Of a stretch of DNA of 64,000 nucleotides, positions 20,960-33,700 are shown one piece after another. Every line of letters starts with the position of its first letter. The first letter of the stretch is position 1. This DNA is from Lobulomyces angularis (taxonomy: Eukaryota > Chytridiomycota > Chytridiomycetes > Lobulomycetales > Lobulomycetaceae), in the NCBI GenBank assembly GCA_027604685.1, contig JADHYX010000010.1, positions 1 through 64,000 of the forward strand. The letters are read 5' to 3'. Under the pieces are notes generated by a model that saw only the letters and a list, made by a program, of their open reading frames with translations, did no database searches and was not told where the DNA came from. A program made the translations under genes and the position numbers.

Positions 20960-23164
20960 CTACAATTTTTCCTCCAGTAAAGTTATCCTATGACTGAATT
21001 GTAAAGCATTTTCTTTTGCATCATTTATTCTATCCTGAATATTAAAAATTGATTAAAACAAACCAAAAATATATTTATACTTCTAAAACAGTCATCTGAT
21101 AGTTACTTTTAAAACTTTGATCATCTAGGACTTCTATTAAATCAAAGTTTTCTATGTTTATTTTTTCCAATAACTCTAATTTTTTTAAATTATCCACATT
21201 TTTTAGCTTTATTGTTTTTAATTCTTTGTTTGTGTTACGTTTGTATTCAACAAAGTTTTTTCTGTTTTTTTTTTTTTCCATAATAAACGGCTTAACTTTG
21301 TCATTTTGGAATTTCAAAATTTTCTCATTTATTTCCACTAACATTACTTTTAATTCCTCTGATAACTTTAAATCCTCTTCCGCTTTTTCTTCTGCTTCTC
21401 CAGGGGCCGTCGATGTCAATGACTTCAAATCTTCGTTGCTGCTAATCACAATATCTGCTTTCTCTGCTTTTCGAAGTTTTCCAATATTGTCGTTACCCTC
21501 ATCGTCGCCTTCCCAACTATCACTGTCAGTCATTTCTGACAAATTTTCACTAGAGGAGTCAAACGGTTGCGTAGAGTAAAGCGATGTATTTGCGGCAGAT
21601 GGGGAGATCGCCGAAATTTGAATAGTCGGAATATTATTATTAAATTCATTCTTTATTTCATTCTTGCTATCAATATCAGTTTTATTTCCATCTCTGTTTT
21701 GAATTGAAACTAAGTCTTTCACACCTTTACTAAATTCTCCAAATGTTTTACTTGTACCTTCTTTCAATCCCCTCATCATTCTAGCTGCAGCGCCATCGTC
21801 CGCATCGCTACTGACTTGTCCAGTTCCATCATTTGATTTTTTGCGTGCAGCTATTCTTGGTCCAGCACTACTCCTTTTGCTTCTTTTTTTTAACAATGTT
21901 TCTTTATCTCTTAAAAAATTTTTAATAAAGTAACTCGCATCATGTTCCATTAATGTTTGTTGAAGCTGATCTTCACGATTTAATTTTGTCTCCTTTCGTG
22001 GTAGTCCAGTTATATCTCCAAAGGTATTACGTACTGCATTAAATGTTGCAGCAACATGTTGACCGGGGGGTTTTGCAAATACTTCATTAAGTTTTTCTAT
22101 AGTTTCAAAATTCAAATGCTGAGTTATTTCCAATTGGTTACTCCTTTGAAATTGCTTAATGGCTTTTCGAAAATGATGAGAATCACAAGCCATCAGTGTT
22201 GAAAAACCTAAGTAATAGTTAGAAATGGAAATTAAGGCATCATACCCAACGCCTCTAGCTTAAATTTGACAATCTCCACCAAATTAAGCAAGAACTTAAC
22301 AACATAGGGTGCCACCATCTGATCCTCATCACTTACACCTTCTTCATCAATTTCATCTTCCTCATCTTCCGGCTGCATAAATTTCTTCTGAAAATTGATT
22401 AAGTAACTCGTTGTTTCGTTATCCAGCAAATTTAGTTTATTTAAGTCCAGCTCCAAATCACTTTGATACTTTTCAGGCTTTACAAAGTACTGTAGGTTTA
22501 TCTTCAATACTTCAACAAAATTTGAAATAAGCTCCTTCAAACCTGGTGAATTGGAATTAATTCTCAAGCCAAAATTTTGTAAAAACTTAGTTTTAGTCGA
22601 TTCTGATGGTTCCTTAAAGTTGATTTGTCCCTTTTCATTGCAGCTCAACCGTTTTAAGTTAATATTTACAATAAGATTATCCAGATGTTTTTGATAATCT
22701 CCTTCAGGAACAAGAATGCAATAGTCACTAGAATGGTCAATAAATAGTAGATTCATGTGATTACTGTGGAAAAAAAGAAGGTTGACTAGTCATCAAAAAG
22801 GAATCCTGATTAATTTCAACCGGTGTCAGATTGTGCTGCTCACATTGTTCAAAAATTGACAGTATTTTTTCATTAATTGGAAACTTTTTACTTGAAGTCA
22901 AAAAATTGATTTGATAAAGTTTTACGGAACCTTGTCCACCACTTACAGCAAAGGTTTTCTTTGGGTTGTAGCATTTAATAAAAATCATTTTTAACAATTT
23001 CTTACCATAGGCACCTTACTATCAAGGAGCCAACTTAAATTCACATACAAGGAATGGTTTTCTAACGGTGGTAAGGCCTCTAAAGAAAGAGAAAATGTTT
23101 CATTACATATGTTCGAAAATAGCTGAAACTCTGCACTAATTAAACTCTTGGATACTGCAGACAT
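20960..23164 (-). CDS. Unrecognised protein with acidic linker and C-terminal coiled coil
   Basis: Exons join to about 680 residues. The start MSAVSKSLISAEFQ leads to a region with KTFAVSGGQGSVKLYQINF and MNLLFIDHSSDYCILVPEGDY, then a helical part, an acidic stretch (EDEEDEIDEEG), a block with KAIKQFQRSNQLEI and TFNAVRNTFGDITGLPRKE, a basic patch (KKRSKRSS), and a low-complexity Ser/Asp/Glu region. The last 120 residues are a strong Lys/Glu coiled coil ending SHRITLLEEKL. The splice near 22790 is ambiguous; the best in-phase choice uses a GTGAGC donor with a CTAG acceptor. A trafficking or cytoskeletal scaffold role would be a guess. A TATATAAATA box lies about 160 bases upstream. The reading frame is open slightly upstream of the ATG. 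Confidence 0.6.
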
Positions 23165-24418
23165 ATAATAAAATAAAATATCATTAAAATCTAAAATGCT
23201 TTGGCGGAAAAAAAAACTCAAGAAACAAAAGATCACTATTTTAGTACAATTTTAAACAAAGGAAATTACAACCAAAATAGTATCAAAATACAATTATAAT
23301 TGCTGTGGCGGAATCTATGGTATTTATATACAAGGAATGAAGGCTTGATAAAAACACCTACCTTACATAACACAATTGCAAGTACAAATTTAATTTTTCA
23401 ATGTTTTTTTTTAGGTGTTTAGCTGTTTCATAATGTATGAGATTTCAAATATTATAGTTGCTGCCTGTGTTTAATCTGTTTTTTTAATGGACTTTCCCAG
23501 CTTCTCATTCTTCTGTAAATTGGACTGCTGTGATGATGTAGGTGGTTTAAAATATACCATTTGTTAATTATAAGTTAATGTATAATTGCATACAGTGTTT
23601 TGCATTTTAATGGTAAGGCTATTGGATTTGAAAAGTAAGAATTAAAATAAGTTTTATTTTGTAACTTAAAAATGTTTCTTTCCTTGTCAATGTATGTTTA
23701 TACCAGCTAATCCCAGCTCTTCAGCAGTTTTGTCCTAATGACATATGGACAGTGGTTAATCACCAATACTTCTAATGTAAATAAACTATTTTAAAATAAT
23801 AAACTTTTTTTGTGTAACGCAAAGTTAAACGAAGTTTAAAAAATCAAAAACAGTTTTAACTCGATTATGCGAAAAATTAAAAAAATTAAAAAATTAAAAT
23901 TACTTCTATAAACTTAATAAAATTTTTATTAAATCATCAAATACTAAATAATATTTATTTTTATTTTTAATTTATTTCAGCACAGTTATAGAACCTGTCA
24001 TTAAAAAAATCGATTTTAAATTACACTCAATTGCATTTAGAGTGAATATTAAATATTTAAATAAATTTTATTTCCTTAAAGCTAATTAAAAATCAGTAAT
24101 TTCTTAATCATTTCTACATTTGTTATTCCTATTTCTAACTTCAGTGTTTATTTAAAATATCTCTAAATAAATGGTCCTAAAAAAGCACCTACTATAGATT
24201 TGTTCGTTAAGAAAAAATGCAACCTTGAAAACGCTATAACTGATATTATGTAATCCAGTATGATTAAATTCCACAACAAGACTTAACTTCCTTTACCTTT
24301 TTTTGAATGATTCGACAATTTCAAACTCCGAGAAAATTTTTTTAATTTTAACTAAAAAGTTTAATACATACTTCACATTACCTCTGAAATACTTATTTTG
24401 GTTTCTGTGTAGATCAAA
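23165..24418. other. Divergent intergenic region before IQGAP
   Basis: About 1.25 kb with a TATATAAATA box on the minus strand at 23321-23330 for the coiled-coil gene, and AT-rich sequence toward IQGAP. A TTCTGTGTAG just before the IQGAP ATG could be the end of a 5' UTR intron. No gene, tRNA or repeat was recognised. Confidence 0.55.
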
Positions 24419-27400
24419 ATGAATGAAACCTTAAATGAAGCGACTGATGTAACAGGTTTACATGGAAGAAAAAAGCTAGAAAAAGGAACAGCAAAAGATT
24501 CCAACTGGATGGATGCAGAAAGAAAAAACTTGCAGGCATACGAATATTTATGCCACATTGGTGAAGCTAAAGAGTAAGTATATTCATCTGATTTAAGTGT
24601 TGATCAAGCTAAATCCGTCTCCACTTAGGTGGATAGAGGCGTGCACAAAAGAAACCATAGCTTCTATTGAAACTTTGGAAGAAGAATTGAGAAATGGTAT
24701 TGTTTTAGCCAAACTTGCAAGATCGTTTAATTCAAAATCTGTTGGAAAAATTTTCGAAGTACCACTTTCACTTCATTACTTTTATTAAAAATTTCCCTTT
24801 TTTTTTTAAGGACCGATCAAAACTTCAATTTCGTCATTCAGATAATATTAACTTTTTGCTTACAGCAATGCGAGCTACTGGTTTACCAGAAGTTTTTATT
24901 TTTGAAACGTTAGATTTATATGAAAAAAAGAACATTCCAAAAGTAATTTATTGCATACATGCTTTAAGGTATATTGTTCTATTATTTAAATTAGCCTAAT
25001 TGAAACTTTAATTTTGACAAAGTCATTTATTGGCGAGATTAGGGTTAGCTCCTCACATTAAAAACTTGGTTGGAAAACTCAAATTTACTGGTAAAATAAT
25101 AGTTATATATCGACAGTAACGATTACCTATATTTTCATTTAGATGAACAATTGGATGCAACAAACAAGTCATTGGAACAAGCAGGGGTAGCAATGCCGGC
25201 ATTTTCGAATATTGCGACGGCCCTTGAGAAAGAATTGCCGCCATTAACTGAAGAAGAAAGTACCCATACAATTTTTAAGAAAATTTTTAAAAAAACATTT
25301 TAGTGCGCCGACAATATCTTGAACAAAATATGGCCAAGATTTTAAAGTGCCAAGCCTTTGCAAAAGGCCAACAGGCAAAAAAGAAGTTAGCAGAACTTCG
25401 TCAGATCAATATGCAGAAACGAAAAGCAGAGGCTGATTACCAAAAAAAAGTGGTGATTTGTCAAGCTGAGGTCAGAATGCATCAAGCGCGGAAAGCCTTT
25501 CTTACAAGACAAAAATATTGGCAACAAAATAAAAAAGCTGTTATTTATACTCAAGCTGCATGGAGAGGACTTGTAGCTAGAAGGGCTTACAAAGAGAGAA
25601 TTGAGAGATTTAAGGCTGGTGAAGGTGCTATAATAAAGGTAATTCATAATTTTGTTGCATTAGTTAATATAGTAGGCGCAAGCAATTTATCGTGGTAAAA
25701 AAGCAAGACAAGCGTACAATCAGAGAAAGCAGTTTTATAAGGACCATTTAGAATCTATTATAAAAATTCAATCAATGTGGAAAGCGCGTCATATGGAAAA
25801 AGCATATAAATCTATTTGTTCGAAACTTTTTCTTTTATTTTCCTTAATTGTTTTTTTTTTTTAGCGTCACTAAATAATCCTCCAGTGAGCATTTTGCAGG
25901 AGTTTCTGCATTTATTAGATGACAGTGATAACGATTTTGAAGAAGAACTTGGTAAAGCATTTTAGACACGATATTAATAGTATAAAATATATAGAATTGG
26001 AGAAGCTTCGTCAATTAGTGGTTAAAATGATTAGAGATAATATACAGACAGACTCTGAAGTCGGAGAATTAGATGTTAAAATTTCACTTCTGGTAAAAAA
26101 TCGAATCAGCCTGGAAGAAGTTGTTCACAGCACCACAAAAAAAAAAAAACAAGCTTTAAGTGAAATAGCATTAAATGAAAATCAGTCTAATCCTTTTAGC
26201 CTAAAAGGTGGTGATAAAGAGACACGACAAAAACTTGAATTTTATGGTCAACTATTTTACTTAATTCAAACACAACCAGTTTATTTAGCCAAACTTTTAT
26301 TTTCAATGAACAAAAAAAGTGGTGGAACAGTTACCAAATTATTAGAAAATATTGTTCTAGCTCTATATGGATACGCCCAAAATAACAGAGAGGAATACTT
26401 ATTTTTAAATTTAATTAAGGTTTAGTATAATATAATTATTTTGACTTAATATTATTTGTTTTTAGGAATGCATTCACATTGAAATTGAAGATATTTCCAA
26501 CATTGGGGAATTTTGGAGAGCAAACCCTCTTTTTATTAAACTATTACTTCACTACACAAGGTTCGAATTTCTTGGCTTATTAAATTTTTTTTCCTTTTAG
26601 AGGAGCTAAGGAACGACAGTTTTTGAGGGATCTTTTGCAGCCTTTAGTAAAAATTGTTTTACATAATAGTACCTTGGAACTTGAAACAGATGTGATGCTT
26701 ATTTATAAAGCATTAATTAGGGACGAAGAGTCGCAAACAGGAGAAAAAAGTAAAAGATCTCCTGATGTAACTCCACAGCAAGCTGCACAAGATCCTGAAG
26801 TTCAGAAAATTCAATCAGCCCGTAATTTTTTATTTTTTATAATATAAACCTGTCGCCTTTTCATTGTAGATTTTGCCAAGCTGCAAGAAATTACTGACCA
26901 GTATCTGGAAGCAATTATTGCTTCACTTCCTAAACTTCCGTATGGTCTTCGCTGCATTGGTATGGTTTTGAAGGAAACTTTAAAAGTATGTAAATCTAGA
27001 AAAATTAATTTTAACATCAAATTATTTTTGTTCTAGAAAAAATTTCCTGGTAATGATGATGAAATAAATAAAATTGTCGGTAATTTGATTTATTACAGAT
27101 ATTTAAATCCTGCCATTATGTAAATTTTTTTTTATCTGTTGTTTAATACTTAACTGACTTGTTTAGAGCACCAGAAGCTTTTGATGTCATAGAAGCGAAT
27201 ATTTCTCCAATCCAAAGGAGAAACCTTGCTGATGTAAATGACTCTAAATGAAGCTATTTTTTTTATTATTTTTTAGGTTGCGAAAACTATACATCAAATT
27301 TCAGTTAATAAATTATTTCCACAAGATGGTACTCATATGGATCAAATGAATTCTTACCTTGCAAAATCGTCTAAAAAATTGTCAAATTTCTTCAAAGATG

Positions 27401-29077
27401 GTGAATTATTGATATTTTATATTTGTATTAATTCCAATAAATTTTTAACTAGTTTCTTCTAATGTTTTGACTGCTGAAGAGCAATTTTGTACTGATGGTA
27501 CCATCGATGTTGGTAGTGGGCAGAAGTTATCCATATATATATCACCCAACGAGATTCTTCAAGTACATCGTCACATCCTCGACAACTTAGATGACTTGGT
27601 AACCATAACAGCGATGAAACTATCGCTGACTAACATTGTTTTTTTTTAAGACCAAAGATAAAAATGATCCATTTAGGCAAATACTTAACGACCTCGGAAC
27701 TCCACCACCAGCTGAACTTGACAGACCACATGGTGGTGAAATAAATCTTGTACTTACCAATAGAATAAATAATTTAACAGGTAAAATATGAATGGAATTT
27801 TTTATAAACTTTTTTTTTTTATTTTTTAGATGAGGACAAAAATGTTAGAGTAAAGACAAGATTAAATGAAACAAAAAGATTGGTGCTCGCTATCATTAGA
27901 ATTCAATCTGGAAAAAATCTCCAAGATATTTTGGAAACTCCTACTACAAGCAGAGAGGAAGATTTATTTACTGAATTACAAAACAGAGAAACTCAAAGGC
28001 AGCAGGAAAAAAAAGAAATTATAGAAAAAAGACAGATTCTAGACGGAATTGCTGCAAGCAGTGTTAGTTTAAACAATTCGCCGCTAGGAGGAGTTGCGAA
28101 AAGCGACGTGGATTTAAATCCTAAACAGTTGAGTAAAAGCGATGGGATGTTTAAAAGTGAAAACGCTTTAAGCAGTTCAAGCAATAACACTCTGTACAGG
28201 GGAGGTGATGGCACAAGGTTAGTTAGCATTTAGATTTTTAGTATTAAAATGAAATTATTATAGTTTGACCTTTGCTCAACTGAAGAAAAAAGCAAAAGAA
28301 AATTTGGTTTTACTTGAAGAGGACGGTGCTGTAAAAAAATCAACACATTATCAAGATTTATTGAACTTGATTGCAAGAGATATGTTAAACAAGCATAGAA
28401 GAAGAAGCCAAAGAAGTAGAGAAATTAGCACACTAAAGAATACGCTGAAAAATTTGGAAGAAAAAAAAGGGTATTTGGAGGACCAAAAGAAGAGTTATCA
28501 TGATTACATCAATGCATGCATTAGTCAATTAGGAAACAAAAAAGGAAAAGGAAAAAAAACTCCATTGCCTTTTACCAGACAATACTACCATATGCGCGAA
28601 TTGCAAAAAACAGGAAAAGTTCCCAAATTTGGTTCCTTTAAAGTACTTAAACTACATTATCAATTTTATGTTTATTTTTTTCTTTAAACTTAGTGGACTG
28701 CCGATCAACTGCAAAAAAAAGGTGTTCTTATATCTGTAGACGATTACGGACCAAGACAGTAATATTGATTTAAAAATGTCACTTCGCTAAAGTTTTTATT
28801 TTTAGGTACAAACAAATTACTTTAACCATTTCGTCAGACGAAGCAGGAGTTTTTAAGGTAGGAGCCTCCTTTTTAGGTATTAGTCTACCAGAACAAATGG
28901 AACTTAGATTGGAGGATTTACTTCAATCTCAATATAACGGAGTACAGGTTATGACTTTATTTGATATGGCCAAAGTTAACGTTAATCTATTAATTTTTTT
29001 AATAAACAAAAAGTAAGAAGCACTTATCAATTAATAATTTTTTCATTAATCTGTTTTTATTTAGGTTTTACGTTTGA
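24419..29077 (+). CDS. IQGAP: IQGAP-family actin and GTPase scaffold
   Basis: More than fifteen exons. Domains in order: a calponin-homology domain (WIEACTKETIASIETLEEEL to about residue 165, with LPEVFIFETLDLYEKKNIPK), at least five IQ motifs for calmodulin (for example KAVIYTQAAWRGLVARRAY), the RasGAP-related domain (LLHYTRGAKERQFLRDLL, then KIVGNLIYYRYLNPAIIAPEAF), and the RasGAP C-terminal domain ending KVNVNLLIFLINKKFYV. WW and long IQGAP-specific repeats are absent, as in fungal members. IQGAPs link Cdc42/Rac, calmodulin and actin, and in fungi organise the cytokinetic ring; their GAP-like domain normally does not hydrolyse GTP. The last coding exon is only four codons after a 64-base intron. 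Confidence 0.95.
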
Positions 29078-29252
29078 TGACTTACTATTTTTTAGTCTAT
29101 ATAGGTTTTTTTCTTTTATGTATCTATTTTGTTAAAATATTTTGAGTGAGTAGAGACAGCACTATATGTCCATAAGTATATAGGTATAGATTTTAGTCAA
29201 AATTACTTTGAGTTAAATAAATCAATGAATTTATACCACTTACTTACCATTC

Positions 29253-29262
29253 AAAACCCTAA
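29253..29262 (+). promoter_or_regulatory. Telobox-like motif directly upstream of SLX1
   Basis: AAAACCCTAA ends 7 bases before the SLX1 start codon (29270). It matches the tandem motif by the SAM synthetase gene. It falls in the short gap between IQGAP and SLX1. Confidence 0.3.
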
Positions 29263-29269
29263 GTTTTTA

Positions 29270-30579
29270 ATGTGTTATTTTTATGCATGTTATGTTAGTA
29301 TAATACACTTAAATATTTCTTAATATTTAGAATAGTTGCTATTATCGGACTTCAATAAACGAAGCACGTACATTGGTTCTACTCCGAATCCGGTTAGAAG
29401 AATTCGACAACACAATGGTGAATTAAAAGGTGGAGCATACAAGACTTCAAAAAATAGACCCTGTATAAATATTTACTTTCATGATGTAAATTTTTAATTT
29501 TTTATATAAGGGAAAATGATACTAGTAGTTTACGGATTTCAAAACAAAATCCAAGCACTTCAAGTAAGTTATACAAAAGATAAATATCTAAGTAACCATA
29601 GTTCGAATGGGCTTGGCAAAATCCAAATTTATCTAGATCATCTTCAAATGACAATTTACCTACAAATCTTCAAATAAAAAAAACACATCCCAAACCTACG
29701 AAATCCGCTAGATATGGTTTAAAAAACAATATAGCTGCGTTGTGCCACTTGCTCAAGTCTGAAAGATTTAATCGTTTACCTTTAAAAGTAAATTTTTTCG
29801 AATCGGAACTGGAAAAGATATTTGATTTACACTATTTTTCACCTATTCAGAGTGACATTATGAGTGATTCTTCTAGCGATTTTGAGAGCAGTGAAGATGA
29901 AGATGGTAAAAAGTTCCCATTGCATCTTTGGAAAGGGTATCTGAATGACTTGACGGAGCTGCCAATTAAGACCAAGTCGGGTGTGTGTCAGTATGGACGA
30001 TGTATTAACCTTTTTTTGTAGAAATATCCAATAATGGATCTGGCAGTTGCGGAATTTGCTCAAAAAGCTTTGAAAACTCCGTAATATTGCAGCAATTTTG
30101 TATAATTTAACCTAGTTTTTTGTTCAAAGTCAGTGGTTTTACGTTGTTTTGATGCCAATGAAGATGCACAGTTGAATGAGAGGAAAAGCAGATGCTGTTC
30201 CTTTAAGTCACATCTCATTTGTTTAGCTGAGTTATTTTTAAAAAAAGAGGAAGAAAATTTGAATTTTCTTCACTCAAAAATTAGACATAAGAAAAAATTA
30301 AAAAATTTAAACTTTTATAAATCTGATCAGCTATTGCCTAGTAGAGGAGAATGTCCTATATGTTCCAAAAATTTGATTTGGGGCGACCTGATGAAGCAGT
30401 CAAATTTACAGAAACAAGTGGATATTGATGGATGTAGCAGTGACGAGGAGAGGGTTGAGTTCTCAAATTTTGACCCCAATGATTATTTTTCTACTTCATT
30501 ACAGGTGTCTTCACAACTAGAGGCTGTTAACAATGTACTAGATGACCTCTCTTTAAAATCTATCGACCAAGGAAAGTAA
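29270..30579 (+). CDS. SLX1: SLX1 structure-specific endonuclease subunit
   Basis: Nuclease subunit of the SLX1-SLX4 complex, which cuts branched DNA such as 5' flaps and Holliday junctions. The first exon is 8 codons (MCYFYACY) and splices at GTTAGT to LLLSDF, restoring the GIY-YIG start; then [18 protein letters not shown] supplies the catalytic Arg and [10 protein letters not shown] the catalytic Glu. After about 190 residues comes an acidic Ser/Asp stretch and a C4HC3-type RING (CGIC ... [11 protein letters not shown] ... CPIC), the usual SLX1 C-terminus that binds SLX4. About 360 residues, as expected. It follows IQGAP on the same strand with a 190-base gap. Confidence 0.93.
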
Positions 30580-30795
30580 AGTTTGAATATTGATTAAAAA
30601 ACAGCAAGCAAATGATGGATATAACAATAACGGCAGTGTAGAAAAAGTTAAAAATGTTTTTGGGATATTGCGGTTTATGTACTCTTAATATAGTCCATTA
30701 ATCGTTTCATACAGATTAATCTTCTCAAAATTCGGTATTCCCAGAAGGTTTATCACAATCTTAAACAATAAAAAAAAATAAATAAAATTTTAAAA

Positions 30796-33700
30796 ATGAA
30801 AGATCCTCAACTGTTTTCGTATCTTCATAACAGCCCGTTCTTATTTAATTATAACTGGAAAGATAGAGCGCAGTTGGAGCATAAAATTCTGTTTAATGTA
30901 GAATCAAAACTAACTAATAATTTCACTTTGGTAAAGCTACAAACCAAAGGCTCTCAGACTAAATGTGGAAAATTCTTTTCTAAAGATGACCTGATATATT
31001 CTTGCAGGTAATAAAAAAATTCTTTTTACTTCCACCTACAATTTAATTGAAAATTAATTTTTTCTGATAATTTGAGTGGATTATAATCTGAATTAATTTT
31101 TTATACAATAAAACTAGAGATTGTGCAATGGATGCCACTTGCGTTTTATGTTCAAAATGTTTTTTTGCATCAGATCATGATGGGCATTCCACATCGTTTA
31201 GAACATCTCCTGGCGGAGGCTGCTGTGATTGTGGAGATAATGAAGCCTGGAAAGTTCCTATAAATTGTAAATTACATTTGGACTCTCAAACTCCAAGATC
31301 CAACATAGAACACCAACGAAACTACCTAGACAGTTTACCTTCAGTAACACTTGCTTTACTCTATGTATTTATTTTTTTAGGATTTGATAGATTCAATGAG
31401 ATCCACTATATATACCGTTCTGGATTTCATAGTCAGCACTTTAGCAACGTCACCTTTATCGTATTTTTAATCAAACTATAAATTTTTTGTTGATCCTTTT
31501 CCAAAAGGCACTCCACACCAAGAAGTGAAAAAGATATAGAATCTGGCGATTTGGAATACGATGAAATGGAGGATAATTATTTGAAGGGAAGAAAATGCCC
31601 CTACTGCGTTATACTTTGGAATGACGAAGGTATTACTCTTTCTCACATTTGAAGTGTTACTAATTATTGTAATTTTGCTAGTTCACTCATTTCAAGAAGT
31701 TATTAGTCAAGTAACTCTAGCAACCCGATGTACTGAAGAGGAAGCTAAAAGAATTGCGGAAAGTGTAGACTTATATGTAAAGATATAAAAATTTAGGAAT
31801 TTGGAGTAGGTATTAATATAATTTTAGGGAAGAGATATCATTGCTACAAGTACCAGCATCCCTGAATTACTATCCATCGCTAAGAAAATTGATGAAATTA
31901 GACTGATTGTAACTATTAGGTCATGCAGTGGGGTGTTTAGGGAAATTGGTTTACTTTTTGTAAATATTAATTACAAATTTTTTTTTTTTTTTCAATGACT
32001 AGTTGCAGGAATACTTTTAAAGTGGCTTCAAGAGCTACCTTCCAAATTATTGCAATATGAATTAAAAGATTATTTACTGGAAGCAAACATCCTTTCTTTT
32101 GCATGCAGGCAAATAATATGTGAAGAATTAATGGAAATGCCTAGTTATTATCAAAATCTTCAGCAACTCCACTGTTCTGTTTTCAGTAGAGACGATGAAA
32201 TATTAAAAATTGAAGAAGAAGAATGGAGACAGTCAAAAGATTTAATTGTAAATACAGGTGTACAAGAGGAAAGTGAAAATTCTCATATCGCCAATGCTAG
32301 TCCTTTCCTGCGCAGATGTATTGTTGATCATTTGCTGTTGTTTGATTGTAAATTATGGAAAGTTTCTCGCCATGATCTTAGGCAGCTATTTGTTAATACC
32401 TGTTTGGTTGGCGATGATGAATATAAGAAAAAACTTGGTATTTTATTTTTGACTGATGTATTTAAATGCTATTATTTTTTTATCCCTAGCGGTTCAGTTT
32501 ACTCTTAACTTTTTTAGAATAGTTGACTTTCTACTAAATTATGATAAGGAGTTTGATAGTTCCTTAGTTGATTTCAGTGTTCAGCTCTATACGCCGCCAT
32601 CTATTGCGGAATATCTAATTACTAATACGCCAATATTTTATATTTTATGCAATTTATTACGGACCATTTATTTAACTGAAATTATGTCTGATACATTTTC
32701 TATGTCTAAACTGGGGTTTTCTTATCTAGCTGCAAAAGAAAGAGTTGGTTTCCACTATCCTAAACTTCATTGCGAAGGGGAAGCTTGTAAAAGCAAAAAG
32801 GTGGTGTTAATACCTCAGGCGTTGAAGCATTTGCTGTGTGGAAAAAAATTAAAAGAAGAAGGTTTTAGATTTGGTTTAAGCTCTGGTGATATGCGAATAA
32901 AAAAGGTTTTTCTTAAAATCTTTACTTTTTATTTAAACTTTTATTTTTAGGATATAGTTGCATTTTTGGAGTTATTAAAAGTATGGCAGGGTATGAATCC
33001 TATAAAGAGGGAGCTAAGAAATCATATTGAATTTGAGTCAGAAAATTGGTATTCAAGAGAAGATAGTTTAATCTTAATTATTATACTAGGTTAAATTCTT
33101 TCAGTATTGTGCTTCAAACAAAAGATTTACGATCGCAATTTGCGGAATGTTTTGCACCTACTGAAAATTTGGAAAATGATATAATAACATTAAAAGAAGT
33201 TGTCTCTTTAACTATTGAATGTCTGGATCAATGGTGCAGTGCTGAGCAAGCTGAAGAGAATAAAGAATTGAACATCGAAAAGTATCAAAATGTTGAATTT
33301 ATACCAAAATCTGAATGCTTTATTGGAAAATTTAAAGTTTCTTCACAACTTGTTTCTTTTCTACATCCTTTAAGTTGGTTTTTGGCACATCTCCTGACAT
33401 TTGTCCCAAAATTAAATTTCCCAGCGAATAATCCTGATTCCAAAGACTTTTTACAAAAACTCTTCGTTTTCAAATCTTTAGATTTAGTAAAGGAAAATAT
33501 ATCAGATGATAATAGGATTTTAAGATTGATTGAACCATGTATTAGAGTTAATTCCTTGATTGCACAAATTAAATGTGGTCTTTGGGTAAGGAATGGTTTT
33601 AGTGTCAGAAACCAAGCTCTCCATTACAAGGAGGGATCATTGAGGGATTGTATGGATAATGATATTTTTATGCTGCAAATTGGTGCTTGTCTGGTTGAAC

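Noticed and set aside
25032..25043. TTAGGGTTAG telomere-like sequence
   Set aside because: It lies inside the IQGAP coding exon (RLGLA) and is explained by codons.
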